In this document: piece by piece, positions 1 through 7,162 of the stretch
Numbering within the stretch: position 1 is the first letter of the stretch
How the letters are laid out: each line of letters starts with the position of its first letter
Translations under genes and position numbers: made by a program
The notes under the pieces: generated by a model
What the model was told of the DNA's origin: nothing
What the model saw: the letters and a program-made list of their open reading frames with translations, nothing else
Databases searched by the model: none
From: Streptomyces sp. NRRL WC-3742
GTDB lineage: Bacteria; Actinomycetota; Actinomycetes; Streptomycetales; Streptomycetaceae
Assembly: GCF_000720635.1 (NCBI RefSeq)
Contig: NZ_JOCF01000098.1
Location: 1-37,816, forward strand
DNA length: 37,816 nt
Reading direction: 5' to 3'

Positions 1-99
1 CCGAAACAGCCTTCTCCCCAGCTCAGAGCACACCTTCACACGGGCTCTGTTCGATTCCAGGGCCAGGAAGACGATTCGCATGCCATCGGAAACAGGTAC

Positions 100-963
100 C
101 TAGTCCTCGTCGGCCTTGCGGAACGGCTGCCCGCAGCGACCGCAGTTCAGTCCGCCGTCCTCGCCGCCGAACTCCCAGACGGCCTGGCTGATCTGGATGC
201 GGCGGGCTGCCTCGCTGCCGCCCTTGCCCGGCTTGGTGCAGCCGCAGATCACCAGGAAGCGGGTCGGCGCGCGCTTCTTCGGGCGGGTGGGGATGTAGTC
301 GCCGCCCTCGCTGCCCTCGTCGTCTCCCTCGCCGCCGGTGCCCGGAGTGCTGGTCGGCTCGCCGCCCTTGCCCTCGGTGCCGGTGGTCGGGGCGGGACGG
401 CCGACTCCAGCGAGCGCGATCACCTGGGGGTCGTAGATGTAGGGGAGGCGGGCCTCGTCCAGTGCCTTGATGACGTCGGCGTACCGCTCGACGGCGGCCG
501 GGGTGATCGTGCACTCGGACAGCCCCCGGATGGTGCAGGGGGTGACGGGAGGGATCAGTCCCAACTCGGCGGCCAGGGCCGCGAAGCGCCGGTTGTGGTA
601 GCGGCCGCTGCTGCTGGTGTCCTTGATGCGCCGGGTGTAGGCGACGCCGTGGGCGGCTTCGTGCAGGAGGGTCTGAACGGTGCGCTCGCCGCCGAGGGAC
701 AGCAGCTCGCCCCCCGCGAAGAGTTCCGGGGTGTACTTGTTCCGCTCGCCCTGCTGCACCGTCCAGAAGTCCGCTCCGAAGTGGCCCCAGGTGATGCCCT
801 TACCCGACCTGCCCATGCCGGTGATCATCACGACGTTGGGGACGTCCGGGTGGTTGGCCTGGATAGCTGCCCACGCGGCTTCAAGGGCGGCGATCGTGCG
901 GCTGCCGTGTTCCCGGTCGGTGGGGGCGGGCTGGGCGGGGATGGCGGCGGTGGTGATGGTCAT
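100..963 (-). CDS. SprT-like zinc metalloprotein
   Basis: 287 residues. An HEAAH zinc-protease motif lies at residues 101-105, with a possible third ligand at His123. The C-terminus carries a CxC...CxxC zinc ribbon (Cys240, 242, 274, 277). A low-complexity Gly/Glu/Asp linker (about 190-225) joins the two. This layout is typical of SprT-like proteins. The family's name comes from Spartan-type proteases, but the actinobacterial plasmid versions have no proven substrate. The start is supported by a GGAAAG ribosome site just upstream. It is the second gene of a short operon behind a 28-codon ORF and a strong intercistronic hairpin, under the control module shared with the 3475-3963 gene. The family call is good; the function is unknown. 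Confidence 0.85.
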   Translation of the reverse strand: MTITTAAIPAQPAPTDREHGSRTIAALEAAWAAIQANHPDVPNVVMITGMGRSGKGITWGHFGADFWTVQQGERNKYTPELFAGGELLSLGGERTVQTLLHEAAHGVAYTRRIKDTSSSGRYHNRRFAALAAELGLIPPVTPCTIRGLSECTITPAAVERYADVIKALDEARLPYIYDPQVIALAGVGRPAPTTGTEGKGGEPTSTPGTGGEGDDEGSEGGDYIPTRPKKRAPTRFLVICGCTKPGKGGSEAARRIQISQAVWEFGGEDGGLNCGRCGQPFRKADED

Positions 964-1005
964 CAGTGCTTTCCTATCGGATTCGAGCCGGAGTTGGGGG
1001 GAGAA

Positions 1006-1032
1006 CCCGGGCGGGCGGGGTGCCCGCCCGGG
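1006..1032 (-). other. Intercistronic hairpin upstream of the SprT-like gene
   Basis: Perfect 11-bp arms CCCGGGCGGGC / GCCCGCCCGGG with a 5-bp loop. It sits between the stop of the 28-codon ORF and the SprT-like start. It has no T-run, so it is more likely an mRNA processing/stability or attenuation structure than a classical terminator. Confidence 0.5.
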
Positions 1033-1042
1033 GTGCGAGGGG

Positions 1043-1129
1043 CTAGCTCGCGCGCCGGTCGCGCTGCCGGGGGATGCGGATGGTCGGCTCGGAGGGCTGG
1101 CCCGGGGTGGGCTGCTGGTCCTCGGTCAT
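1043..1129 (-). CDS. Small ORF, 28 residues
   Basis: Begins at an ATG preceded by AAAGGACCCGAG. The same leader, ribosome site and ATG position are used by the 162-residue protein gene at 3963 in the duplicated control module. The peptide starts MTEDQQPTPG and ends in a basic RIPRQRDRRAS tail. It is the first reading frame after the shared promoter and the SprT-like gene follows. It has no recognisable domain. It may be a genuine micro-protein or a leader peptide left when a module gene was replaced. The conserved start context is the main support. Confidence 0.5.
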   Translation of the reverse strand: MTEDQQPTPGQPSEPTIRIPRQRDRRAS

Positions 1130-1205
1130 CTCGGGTCCTTTCGTTGGGTGTTGGTGGTGTCCGAGGTGGTGGGGTGCCGTTCCCCTCCACTCCCTGACAA
1201 GCACT

Positions 1206-1233
1206 AGAATACAACATTAGAGCGTCACGCCAA
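1206..1233 (-). promoter_or_regulatory. Candidate promoter of SprT operon
   Basis: Minus-strand TTGGCG (1228-1233), 16-bp spacer, TATTCT (1206-1211). The pattern is conserved in the second module copy at 4040-4067. It would give a leader of about 75 nt before the ATG at 1129. Confidence 0.4.
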
Positions 1234-1306
1234 AATCAACACCCCCTCGTGTCGCGGAAAAACCGCAGGTCAGATGGGGTGTCAGAATCTCTTCCGGGAA
1301 ATTTCC

Positions 1307-1322
1307 TAGCGTGTGCACGCTA
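1307..1322. promoter_or_regulatory. Dispersed 16-bp inverted repeat, site 1
   Basis: TAGCGTGTGCACGCTA: 7-bp arms TAGCGTG/CACGCTA around TG, flanked by CC and AG. It lies about 75 bp upstream of the candidate promoter in module copy 1. Confidence 0.75.
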
Positions 1323-1377
1323 AGGATGGTCGGGCGGGACGGCGGCCGTTGGGGCGGACGGTCCTCCTCCTCGCCCT

Positions 1378-1725
1378 GGTCGCCGTGTTCCCCCCGGCCG
1401 GCCGTCGCGGTGGGCCGCTGGCGCCTTCTGTGGGTCTCCGGATCGGGCCTGGAGGAGATGAGCAACCCGGGCGGGGTCACCCCCTGCAACCGGCAGGCCG
1501 GGCAGCAGCGTGCGGCATGATCCGCCCGCCCAGCACGGGCAGCAACCGCCCCAACTCCGTTGTTGCGTCTCGGCCTTCGTTGCTGCCGAGTCTCAGGACC
1601 GCTCCGGGCTCACTACGGTCCGCCGTCCGGCCGCGTCAGCACGGGCACCGGCCCCGGAGCCGCACGCGAAGCGCGATCAGCCATCGCGGGCAACCGGCGG
1701 CAACCGGCTCCGGCCTCGACGTCGG
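1378..1725. other. Gene-free stretch
   Basis: No convincing gene in about 350 bp between module copy 1 and the stop of the triple-HTH gene. Plus-strand reading frames through it lack ribosome sites at sensible starts and have no recognisable product. A weak 20-codon ATG frame at 1458-1520 has GGAGG only two bases upstream of its ATG and is not called. Confidence 0.4.
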
Positions 1726-2322
1726 CTAGGCGCCGGTTGTGCCGCTCTGGTCTGTGGCCAGGCTCCGGGCCTTGGTGATGATGCGTCGCGCGGTGCGCTC
1801 GCTGACCTCGTACTGCTCCGCGACGGTCGCGGCGGTCACGGCGTCGGCCTGGGCGTCGAGCTGCTCCGCGACGGTCGCGGCGCGGGGGTCCGGCTTGAGC
1901 CGGGACTTGCGGTCCTTCGCCCCGGTCGTGCGTCCCTTGTACTCGGTCGGCCGGTCCCGGTGCTGCTCGACGGCGGCGCGGGTCCACCAGCGCCTACCGT
2001 GCCGCTCGACACCTTCGTTCAGCCGACCACCCGAGGCGTCAGCACGGATCGTGGACGGTGCCAGGCCAGCGACCGCGCCGGCCTCCTTGTCGCTCAGGAG
2101 ATCGGTGGGGGCCGGCTCGGTAGGCAGCGGGGGAATCGGCTCGCCAGCCAGATAGGCATCTACCTGGGCGGCGTCGTAGAGGATCGGCCGCGCGGAGCCC
2201 GGGAGCGCCTTCACCGTGCGGCTGAACGCCTGATGGTGGCTCCGTCGCCACGTCGATTCTGAGACTCCGGCCGCCCTCGCGACGTCCTCCAGCTCGTACG
2301 TCGGGCGCCCCTGGGGGATCAT
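1726..2322 (-). CDS. Triple helix-turn-helix DNA-binding protein
   Basis: 198 residues, starting at an ATG with GGAGAG 2-3 bases upstream. An in-frame extension to 2508 exists but has no ribosome site and is Pro/Arg-rich, so it was not used. Three HTH-like segments can be seen: residues about 8-60 (YELEDVARAAGVSESTW, an excisionase/MerR-like winged helix with a YDAAQVDAYLAG second half), about 75-120 (DKEAGAVAGLAPSTIRAD) and about 160-188 (ATVAEQYEVSERTARRII). Such stacked HTH proteins are plasmid regulators or replication/transfer accessory proteins. It is a candidate reader of one of the repeated operators in this window, but nothing in the sequence shows which. It is transcribed alone. Confidence 0.7.
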   Translation of the reverse strand: MIPQGRPTYELEDVARAAGVSESTWRRSHHQAFSRTVKALPGSARPILYDAAQVDAYLAGEPIPPLPTEPAPTDLLSDKEAGAVAGLAPSTIRADASGGRLNEGVERHGRRWWTRAAVEQHRDRPTEYKGRTTGAKDRKSRLKPDPRAATVAEQLDAQADAVTAATVAEQYEVSERTARRIITKARSLATDQSGTTGA

Positions 2323-2563
2323 CGCTCTCCTCGGTGTGTCGGGCCGCGCGGCGCGCGGTGTGTTGTCGCTGGTGGTGAGGCTACGGGCAGGCTGCCGCGT
2401 TGCTTCGTCACGGGGGGTGGTTGGACACGCGCGGCCCCGGGAAGGCAGCGGGGCCGGCTGCGGCTCCACCAGCCGGCCGGGGTACCGGCGCCCGCCCCGG
2501 CTGTACACTGGTCCTGCTTTCCCGTCTGCTGCCTTCGTTGGGTGTTGGTGGGATGCAGCGTTA

Positions 2564-2608
2564 CGGGCCGGTGGATGCCGTCACCCCTCGGGGTGTACCA
2601 CCGGCCCG
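2564..2608 (-). terminator. Terminator of the paralog operon
   Basis: Perfect 11-bp arms CGGGCCGGTGG / CCACCGGCCCG with a 23-bp loop that itself folds (ACCCC/GGGGT). It lies 12 bp downstream of the 62-residue gene's stop. There is no U-tract, as is common in Streptomyces. Confidence 0.65.
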
Positions 2609-2619
2609 CTGCTGTTTGA

Positions 2620-2808
2620 TCAGGTCGCGGTGTGCTCCGCGCGGTCGCAGGCGAGCAGACCGGCCCTCAGTTCCTCCTCGGCGCGGGCGAGCGCGGCGGC
2701 GGTCTCCGGCCCCGGGTCCTGTTCGGCGGCCCGCCGGGCGCGGGCCTGCTGCCTCTCCAGGGACTCGATTGCGGCGTACGCCTGGCTGGTGCGGTCGATG
2801 GTGGTCAC
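2620..2808 (-). CDS. Small charged helical protein, 62 residues
   Basis: Starts at a GTG with AGGAG six to seven bases upstream. The frame continues upstream, but the ribosome site and base composition point to this start. The product (MTTIDRTSQAYAAIESLERQ at the N-terminus) is almost entirely alpha-helical, rich in Ala, Arg and Glu, with heptad-like spacing suggesting a short coiled coil. There is one Cys near the end. It is the last gene of the operon behind two paralogous genes (3475-3963 and 2886-3386) and is followed by a hairpin terminator. No family is recognised; a dimerising or regulatory partner of the upstream paralogs is possible but unsupported. Confidence 0.6.
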   Translation of the reverse strand: MTTIDRTSQAYAAIESLERQQARARRAAEQDPGPETAAALARAEEELRAGLLACDRAEHTAT

Positions 2809-2885
2809 GGTGCTTCTCCTGGTGCTCGGTGTGGGTGCCGTGGCGGACGGGGCGGCGACGTTCGACTCGCCGCCGCCCCGAGGGG

Positions 2886-3386
2886 TCAGCCCTCGCGGGG
2901 CTGTTGCCGGGCCTTCGCCCTCGGCCCGGCCTCCTCGTAGAAGCGCGTCTCCGCGCCGTGCTGGATCTCGTCGGCGTTGATTCCCTCCGTGTCGCCGAGG
3001 GCGAGCACGGAGGCCAGGGCGCTGGCGAGGATGCCGAGGCGTCCGTCCTCGCCGAGGCGGCACAGGACGGGCACCACGTTGACGGCGCTGTTCATCTCGA
3101 CCACGGCGGCCGCGAACAGGGCGTCCGGGGTCACGGTCCATCGCGCGCTGTGGAGCAGGTCGGCGGCCATGTCGGTGACGACCGGTGCCGTCACGGCGCC
3201 CTCGACCACGGCCATGCCGGGTCGGGTGCACCGGTATGCCGTGGCCATGGCCTCGCCGATGTCGGCCCTCTCCTCGAAGCCGAGGAACCATCCGTTCGTC
3301 TCGGCCTTGGCGGCCTTGATCGCCTGCTCGATCAGGACGGAGGTGATCCGGTCGCCGTGGGCGGCGTGCTCTGCGCTGATGCCCAT
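2886..3386 (-). CDS. Hypothetical protein, paralog of the upstream 162-residue protein
   Basis: 166 residues, starting at MGISAEHAAHGD with GAAGGGAG upstream. It is clearly related over its C-terminal two thirds to the adjacent gene at 3475-3963: AADLLHSARWTVTPDAL against AADLFHAAHGTITPGAL, then VPVLCRLGEDGR against VPVLCRLGDEGR, then LASALASVLALGDTEGI against FVGALASVLAFAELEGI. The N-terminal thirds differ. It is mostly helical with no signal peptide or membrane segment. The conserved NxVPVLCRLG core contains one shared Cys. No known family is recognised. The pair forms an operon from the duplicated control module. Confidence 0.7.
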   Translation of the reverse strand: MGISAEHAAHGDRITSVLIEQAIKAAKAETNGWFLGFEERADIGEAMATAYRCTRPGMAVVEGAVTAPVVTDMAADLLHSARWTVTPDALFAAAVVEMNSAVNVVPVLCRLGEDGRLGILASALASVLALGDTEGINADEIQHGAETRFYEEAGPRAKARQQPREG

Positions 3387-3474
3387 GCTGGGGGCTCCCT
3401 TCGGTGTCTGGTTGCTGATGCCGGGAGATGCGCCCGGGGGCGGCGCTTCCAACTCGCCGCCCCCGGGGTGGTTG

Positions 3475-3963
3475 CTAGCTCTCCTGGCGTCGGAGCCAGT
3501 CCTCCTGGCTGATCTCCTGCTCGAAGCAAGAGAACGCATGGTCGGTGATCTCGCTGGGCGCGATCCCCTCCAGTTCGGCGAACGCGAGCACAGAGGCCAG
3601 GGCGCCGACGAAGAGTTCCGCGCGGCCCTCGTCGCCGAGGCGGCACAGGACGGGCACCATGTTGACCGTCCGGGTCAACTCGATGAGCGAGTACTTGATC
3701 AGCGCTCCCGGGGTGATGGTTCCGTGGGCGGCGTGGAACAGGTCGGCGGCCAGGTCGCCGAGGACCATCGCCATCAGGTCGCTGCCCAGCTCCTCCCTCT
3801 CCTGCGGGGTGAAGGTCCGAACGACGTACTCGGCGGCCATCATCTGGCCGACGTACGCGCGCTCCGCCAGGCAGAAGCACCCGGCACCGACGCTGTCGGC
3901 CTTCACGGTGAAGACGTTGAGCGCCTGGGCGCCCTGGGCAACGCGCTCCGAGTTCGGGATCAT
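3475..3963 (-). CDS. Hypothetical protein, first gene of the paralog operon
   Basis: 162 residues, starting at an ATG preceded by AAAGGACCCGAG in control module copy 2. It shares the core AADLFHAAHGTITPGAL...VNMVPVLCRLG with the next gene (2886-3386). It carries extra Cys residues near the N-terminus (GAGCFCLAERAY) absent from its paralog, and an acidic, Trp-containing end (EQEISQEDWLRRQES). It is predicted soluble and alpha-helical. The promoter, leader and start are nearly identical to those of the SprT operon, so the two operons are probably co-regulated. Function unknown. Confidence 0.7.
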   Translation of the reverse strand: MIPNSERVAQGAQALNVFTVKADSVGAGCFCLAERAYVGQMMAAEYVVRTFTPQEREELGSDLMAMVLGDLAADLFHAAHGTITPGALIKYSLIELTRTVNMVPVLCRLGDEGRAELFVGALASVLAFAELEGIAPSEITDHAFSCFEQEISQEDWLRRQES

Positions 3964-4039
3964 CTCGGGTCCTTTCGTTGGGTGTTGGTGGTGTCCGAGG
4001 TGGTGGGGTGCCGTTCCCCTCCACTCCCTGACAAGAACT

Positions 4040-4067
4040 AGAATACAACACTAGAGCGTCACGCCAA
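4040..4067 (-). promoter_or_regulatory. Candidate promoter of paralog operon
   Basis: Minus-strand TTGGCG (4062-4067), 16-bp spacer, TATTCT (4040-4045); identical in position to the promoter in module copy 1. Confidence 0.4.
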
Positions 4068-4140
4068 AATCAACACCCCCTCGTGTCGCGGAAAAACCGC
4101 AGGTCAGAGGGGGTGTCAGAATCTCTTCCGGGAAATTTCC

Positions 4141-4156
4141 TAGCGTGTGCACGCTA
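4141..4156. promoter_or_regulatory. Dispersed 16-bp inverted repeat, site 2
   Basis: Exact TAGCGTGTGCACGCTA, preceded by CC and followed by AGG, at the same place in module copy 2 as site 1 in copy 1. Confidence 0.75.
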
Positions 4157-4239
4157 AGGATGGTCGGGCGGGACGGCCGCCGCCGGGGCGGACGGTCCTC
4201 CTCCTCGCCCTATGGTCGCCGCGCTCGTGCGCGTGCGTT

Positions 4240-4459
4240 CCGGCCGGCCTCGGCCATGCTGCTGGGGCCGGGGGCGGGGCCTTCCTCGGTGTGGACGGCT
4301 CCGCCGATCCCGGGTTCCGGGATAGCCCGTAGGGTGGCCACTCCGAGGGAGGGCGCGTCACCGGCGGGTGCAGCAACCACCCACCCACCCGCACCCGACG
4401 TCCCTGCCCCCGCCCCTTCCTTGGGCGGGCCGGGGTCCGGGGCGGAGCCCCGGGGGTGT
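4240..4459. repeat. Long inverted repeat, copy A
   Basis: About 220 bp of GC-rich non-coding sequence whose reverse complement reappears at 31446-31718 with a few differences and one 54-bp insertion in the other copy. It occupies the gap between the 4467-4784 gene's stop and control module copy 2. The role is unknown; recombination between the copies would invert about 27 kb. Confidence 0.75.
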
Positions 4460-4466
4460 GACGGCG

Positions 4467-4784
4467 TCACGCGCCGCTGGGTCTAGCCCGGTCGTCGGCG
4501 GCCTGGCGCATCGCGGCCTCGGCGGCGGTGACGGCCTGGCGCCAAGCCCCCTGTTCGGCGCGGGTGAGCCCCGGCGGCGCCTTGAGCCTGCGCAGGTCGG
4601 CGGCTGCTTGTTCGACTGCTCCGGCCTCCACCTGGCCGAGCAGTACGTCCACCGGAGGGACGTCCCACTGTCCGGAGAGGCGGGCGGACAGCAGCACCCG
4701 GCGGGCGCGGTTGTAGGCGCCGACGTGACGTCGGCGCCGATCGGCCGGCTGTCCGGCAGAGGGGGGTGATGGTGTGTCAGCCAT
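4467..4784 (-). CDS. Hypothetical protein, 105 residues
   Basis: Starts MADTPSPPSAGQPADRRRRH and continues as an Ala/Arg/Gln-rich helical protein (GAYNRARRVLLSARLSG, then LRRLKAPPGLTRAEQGAW). The frame has strong G/C third positions, but the ATG has no clear ribosome site, so the exact start is uncertain. There is no domain, signal peptide or membrane segment. It lies downstream of the small secreted-protein gene on the same strand, about 60 bp apart. Its stop is followed directly by the long inverted repeat. Confidence 0.5.
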   Translation of the reverse strand: MADTPSPPSAGQPADRRRRHVGAYNRARRVLLSARLSGQWDVPPVDVLLGQVEAGAVEQAAADLRRLKAPPGLTRAEQGAWRQAVTAAEAAMRQAADDRARPSGA

Positions 4785-4843
4785 GCCCGGTCAACGCGGT
4801 GCGGGGCCGGGAGGTTCGTCGGCCCCGGCGAATCCGCGGGGGC

Positions 4844-5164
4844 TTATGCCGCGCCTGCGTCGTAGATCGCTTCGGGCTCCGAGCGTCGGGCCTCGTGCCC
4901 CTTCCCGTCGCCGTCCACCGTGATGATGGACGGTTCAAGGCCGCTCCACTTCCAAACGATCTTGATTTTCCGCCGCTCCGAGCAGGTGTTGTGCCAGTAG
5001 ACCGTTGTCGTCCACCACCCGCTGTCGTCCCACGACCAGTTAAAGCACGCGTCCGATCCGCGGTGGGTGGTGCGGCTCTGGGCGGCGGCGGGGCCCGCCA
5101 TGGTGGTCATGAGGAGCACTCCTGCCGCGACGGCGGCGGTGGTGAAGCGGCGAGCTGGCGTCAT
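4844..5164 (-). CDS. Small secreted protein
   Basis: 106 residues, starting at an ATG with AGGGGG upstream. It has a clear Sec signal peptide: basic MTPARRF, hydrophobic TTAAVAAGVLLMTTMAG, and an AAA/AQS cleavage region near residue 28. The mature part is about 78 residues, very rich in Trp (NWSWDD, GWWTTT, YWHNTC, VWKWSG), with two Cys (in DACFNW and HNTCSE) likely to form a disulphide. It is probably a small beta-sandwich. The size, disulphide and late VDGDGKG recall the Streptomyces tendamistat-like inhibitors only faintly, so no family is assigned. A dispersed 16-bp repeat lies about 140 bp upstream. Confidence 0.65.
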   Translation of the reverse strand: MTPARRFTTAAVAAGVLLMTTMAGPAAAQSRTTHRGSDACFNWSWDDSGWWTTTVYWHNTCSERRKIKIVWKWSGLEPSIITVDGDGKGHEARRSEPEAIYDAGAA

Positions 5165-5274
5165 GGTGGCCCCCTGGCGATCTGCCCCTCGTGGTGGGGC
5201 GGGTACCGGGTTGAACCTCGGCACCGGGGGACGGGTTGCGGCGTTCACCCGATCGGGCCACCACGAACGGAGAA

Positions 5275-5300
5275 GGCCCGCCCCAGGGCGGGGACGGGCC
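5275..5300 (-). terminator. Hairpin after the 102-residue gene
   Basis: GGCCCGCCCC pairs with GGGG-A-CGGGCC (one bulged A, 5-bp loop), 19 bp past the stop at 5319. Probable terminator of the methyltransferase-side operon. Confidence 0.45.
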
Positions 5301-5305
5301 AGGTT

Positions 5306-5321
5306 CAGCGTGCACACGCTA
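5306..5321. promoter_or_regulatory. Dispersed 16-bp inverted repeat, site 3
   Basis: CAGCGTGCACACGCTA, one change from consensus. Its last three bases are the reverse-strand TAG stop of the 5319-5627 gene. Confidence 0.7.
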
Positions 5322-5627
5322 ACGGGTCGTTCGCCCCTCGACGGCGGCGACTATCGCGGCGGCGTCGGAGTCGTGCCACCAGCCGAGCGCGGTGTCCGCG
5401 GCGGCGCGGAACTCGGGGGCCAACTCGGCCAGGTGGACGAGTACGTACGCCAGGCGGCGGTGGTACCCGGCCAGGGCTTCCGGGTCGTTCTCGCCCTGGA
5501 GAGCCTGAACCCGCAGCCGGTCTGACTCGGCCGTCAGATCGGCCATCAGCCGGAGGGCTTCCATCGGGGTCGTCACCGGCGGAGTGGAGTGCCGGAGCAG
5601 GTGTTCGCGGAGATCGTCGTGGGCCAT
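5319..5627 (-). CDS. Hypothetical helical protein, 102 residues
   Basis: MAHDDLREHLLRHS start with AGAGG nine bases upstream; an ATG three codons earlier overlaps that ribosome site and is less likely. The sequence is helical throughout: LRLMADLTAESDRLRVQAL, GYHRRLAYVLVHLAELAPEF, DAAAIVAAVEG. No domain is recognised. Its TAG stop is formed by the dispersed 16-bp repeat. It lies 120 bp downstream of the methyltransferase gene, with a strong hairpin between, so it may be transcribed separately. Confidence 0.6.
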   Translation of the reverse strand: MAHDDLREHLLRHSTPPVTTPMEALRLMADLTAESDRLRVQALQGENDPEALAGYHRRLAYVLVHLAELAPEFRAAADTALGWWHDSDAAAIVAAVEGRTTR

Positions 5628-5660
5628 GGGGTCCATCCTCTCGTACCGGCGGGACGTGGG

Positions 5661-5692
5661 GGAGGCCCGGACGCGGGGTCGTCCGGGCCTCC
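5661..5692 (-). terminator. Terminator after methyltransferase gene
   Basis: Perfect 13-bp arms GGAGGCCCGGACG / CGTCCGGGCCTCC with a 6-bp loop, between the methyltransferase stop (5747) and the next gene's start. Confidence 0.6.
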
Positions 5693-5746
5693 GAGGTGGC
5701 GGTTCGGGCCCGCGTCGAACGGGTCCGAACTGCCGCTCTGGGGCGC

Positions 5747-6676
5747 CTACCTGGGCAGGATCGCGGGGCGGGCCATGCTCCACCCTGTGGGGATCACCAG
5801 GACGGCGGGGTCTTCGCCGGGGATCTGGTCGAGTCGGCACGTCCAGTCGGTGACGTCAGGCCTGAGCCGTCCTCCCCACTCCAAGGCCAGATCGGCCAGG
5901 CAGTGGGCCAGTGTCTCGGTGGCGGGGTTCGTGTCGGTCGGCCAGATGCCATCGGGCCGCAGGTAGGCGGCGCTGTCGCCGGTGGTGAGCGCGCACGTCG
6001 GCCCCCAGGTCGGCATGCCGTCCGGTACGACGCCGGTGATCGTGTCGTCCGTCGCGGCGGCGAACATCCACAGCGCGGGGTACTGGTCGGGCGTCATCCG
6101 GTGGGGCAGGGCACTCGTCTGACGCAGTTCCGGGGCGGGCCTGGCACCGGGCAGGGCGGGCGGCTGGTTGTAGAGGATGCCGCCGGCCGTGGGCAGGGCG
6201 GCGGGGAGGTCGCACCCGATCACCCGCCCGCACAGCCGGCCGTCGCGGGGGTCGCGTCCGGCGACGATCCACGGGTGGAGTCCGCCGAGGGTGACGGGCG
6301 CGACGATGACGCCACCGGCCCTGAGCTGGTCGAGCCATCGCAGGGACAGCCCGGTCACGGCGGTGGTCACCACGATCACGTCGTACGGTCCCGCCTCCGG
6401 GCGCCCGTCGTAGAGGTCGCCCGCCTCGACGTCGACCAGGCCGGCGTTCCGGCCGGCCGGTCCGAGGGCGGCCCGCACGGCTTCGACGTCGGCGGCCGTG
6501 CGCTGGAGGCTGACCACCGTCTGACCAGTCCAGCGAACCATCTGGGAGGCCACCGGGCCGGGGCCAAGCTGGAGAGCCCAGTCTCCCGGCCGGACAAGGC
6601 CGGCGAGCACCGGGGGCGGTCCGGCGATGGGACGGGCGGCCGTCTCAGGCGCCCGAAGCGCGGGAAGGTGGTCCAT
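5747..6676 (-). CDS. PCMT-like SAM-dependent methyltransferase
   Basis: 309 residues, starting at MDHLPALRAPE. The start ATG overlaps the TGA of the upstream gene by one base (TGATG), indicating translational coupling. The first half has the arrangement of protein-L-isoaspartate O-methyltransferases: motif I WALQLGPGPVASQMV (34-48), an acidic strand VDVEAGDLYDG, motif II YDVIVVTTAVTGL (98-110) and LRAGGVIVAPV. The glycine-rich loop is degenerate compared with the usual GxGxG, so SAM binding or catalysis may be altered. The C-terminal 150 residues match nothing I recognise. In actinobacteria such PCMT-like enzymes are often accessory to peptide or regulatory clusters; the substrate here is unknown. 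Confident as PCMT-fold, not as repair enzyme. Confidence 0.7.
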   Translation of the reverse strand: MDHLPALRAPETAARPIAGPPPVLAGLVRPGDWALQLGPGPVASQMVRWTGQTVVSLQRTAADVEAVRAALGPAGRNAGLVDVEAGDLYDGRPEAGPYDVIVVTTAVTGLSLRWLDQLRAGGVIVAPVTLGGLHPWIVAGRDPRDGRLCGRVIGCDLPAALPTAGGILYNQPPALPGARPAPELRQTSALPHRMTPDQYPALWMFAAATDDTITGVVPDGMPTWGPTCALTTGDSAAYLRPDGIWPTDTNPATETLAHCLADLALEWGGRLRPDVTDWTCRLDQIPGEDPAVLVIPTGWSMARPAILPR

Positions 6677-7134
6677 CACGGTGCCTCTCGGTGCTGCTGC
6701 GGCGAAGCGGCGGCGAGCTGGACGGGCACGGCCAGGGCGGTGAGCGTAAGCCCGCTCCGCAAGGCCCACCGGCGCGAGTAGGGCAGGTGAGCGGACAACT
6801 CGCAGAGCGCGCGGCGGAGTTCGGGACGGTCGGCCTGCCAGAGGTCGACGGCGAGCAAGCTGCGGGCGGTCATCCGCGAACGGTACTTACCGGCCGCGCG
6901 GTACATCCAGCGCATCGCCTGGCTCGGGCGGCTCTCGTGGCTGCGGGCGATCGGCGCGCGGCACGTCTCGGTGTCGTCGCCGAGCAGCAGCGACAGGGCG
7001 ATGCCGCCGACGATGGGGGAGGTGTAGTAGACGCCGGGCTCGTCCTGGTGCTCGTGGTCCGGGCGGCGGGGCGGGGGCGGCGTCCAGTCGTGCGGGGTCC
7101 GGACCGTGTAGAGGGTTCGGCGGACGGTGACCAC
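6676..7134 (-). CDS. Hypothetical protein, 152 residues
   Basis: GTG start with AAGGAG a few bases upstream; longer frames to 7251 are Pro-rich and lack a ribosome site. The N-terminal 30 residues are Pro/Arg/His-rich. A short hydrophobic patch follows (SPIVGGIALSLLLGDD), then a helical basic region (QAMRWMYRAAGKYRSR) and a hydrophobic C-terminal stretch (LRSGLTLTALAVPVQLAAA). The family is not recognised. Its stop overlaps the methyltransferase start, so the two are made together and may act together. Confidence 0.6.
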   Translation of the reverse strand: MVTVRRTLYTVRTPHDWTPPPPRRPDHEHQDEPGVYYTSPIVGGIALSLLLGDDTETCRAPIARSHESRPSQAMRWMYRAAGKYRSRMTARSLLAVDLWQADRPELRRALCELSAHLPYSRRWALRSGLTLTALAVPVQLAAASPQQHREAP

Positions 7135-7162
7135 GACTCTCCTTCGGGGTAGCTCCGGGGGT

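Larger units (their letters stand above)
1127..1377. repeat. Control module copy 1 (251-bp direct repeat)
   Basis: Nearly identical to 3961-4211. Read on the minus strand it contains the 16-bp dispersed inverted repeat, a GGAAATTTCC palindrome (1297-1306), a GCGG-A5-CCGC hairpin, a promoter, a long GC-rich leader and the ribosome site. Differences from copy 2 are scattered single bases. It drives the small ORF and the SprT-like gene. Confidence 0.85.
3961..4211. repeat. Control module copy 2 (251-bp direct repeat)
   Basis: Second copy of the module at 1127-1377, with only scattered base changes (for example GACAAGC to GACAAGA and TCAGATG to TCAGAGG). It contains the dispersed motif, the GGAAATTTCC palindrome, the promoter and the leader, and drives the 3475-3963 operon. 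Confidence 0.85.

Noticed and set aside
1217..1489. 90-codon minus-strand frame across control module copy 1
   Set aside because: It would run through the dispersed repeat, palindrome and promoter that are duplicated at 3961-4211; poor composition and no ribosome site.
1458..1520. 20-codon plus-strand ORF with GGAGGAG
   Set aside because: The purine run touches the ATG, leaving no proper spacing, and nothing downstream would be coupled to it.
4766..6781. 671-codon plus-strand frame
   Set aside because: Antisense shadow of the secreted-protein, helical and methyltransferase genes, which have ribosome sites, domains and proper codon bias.
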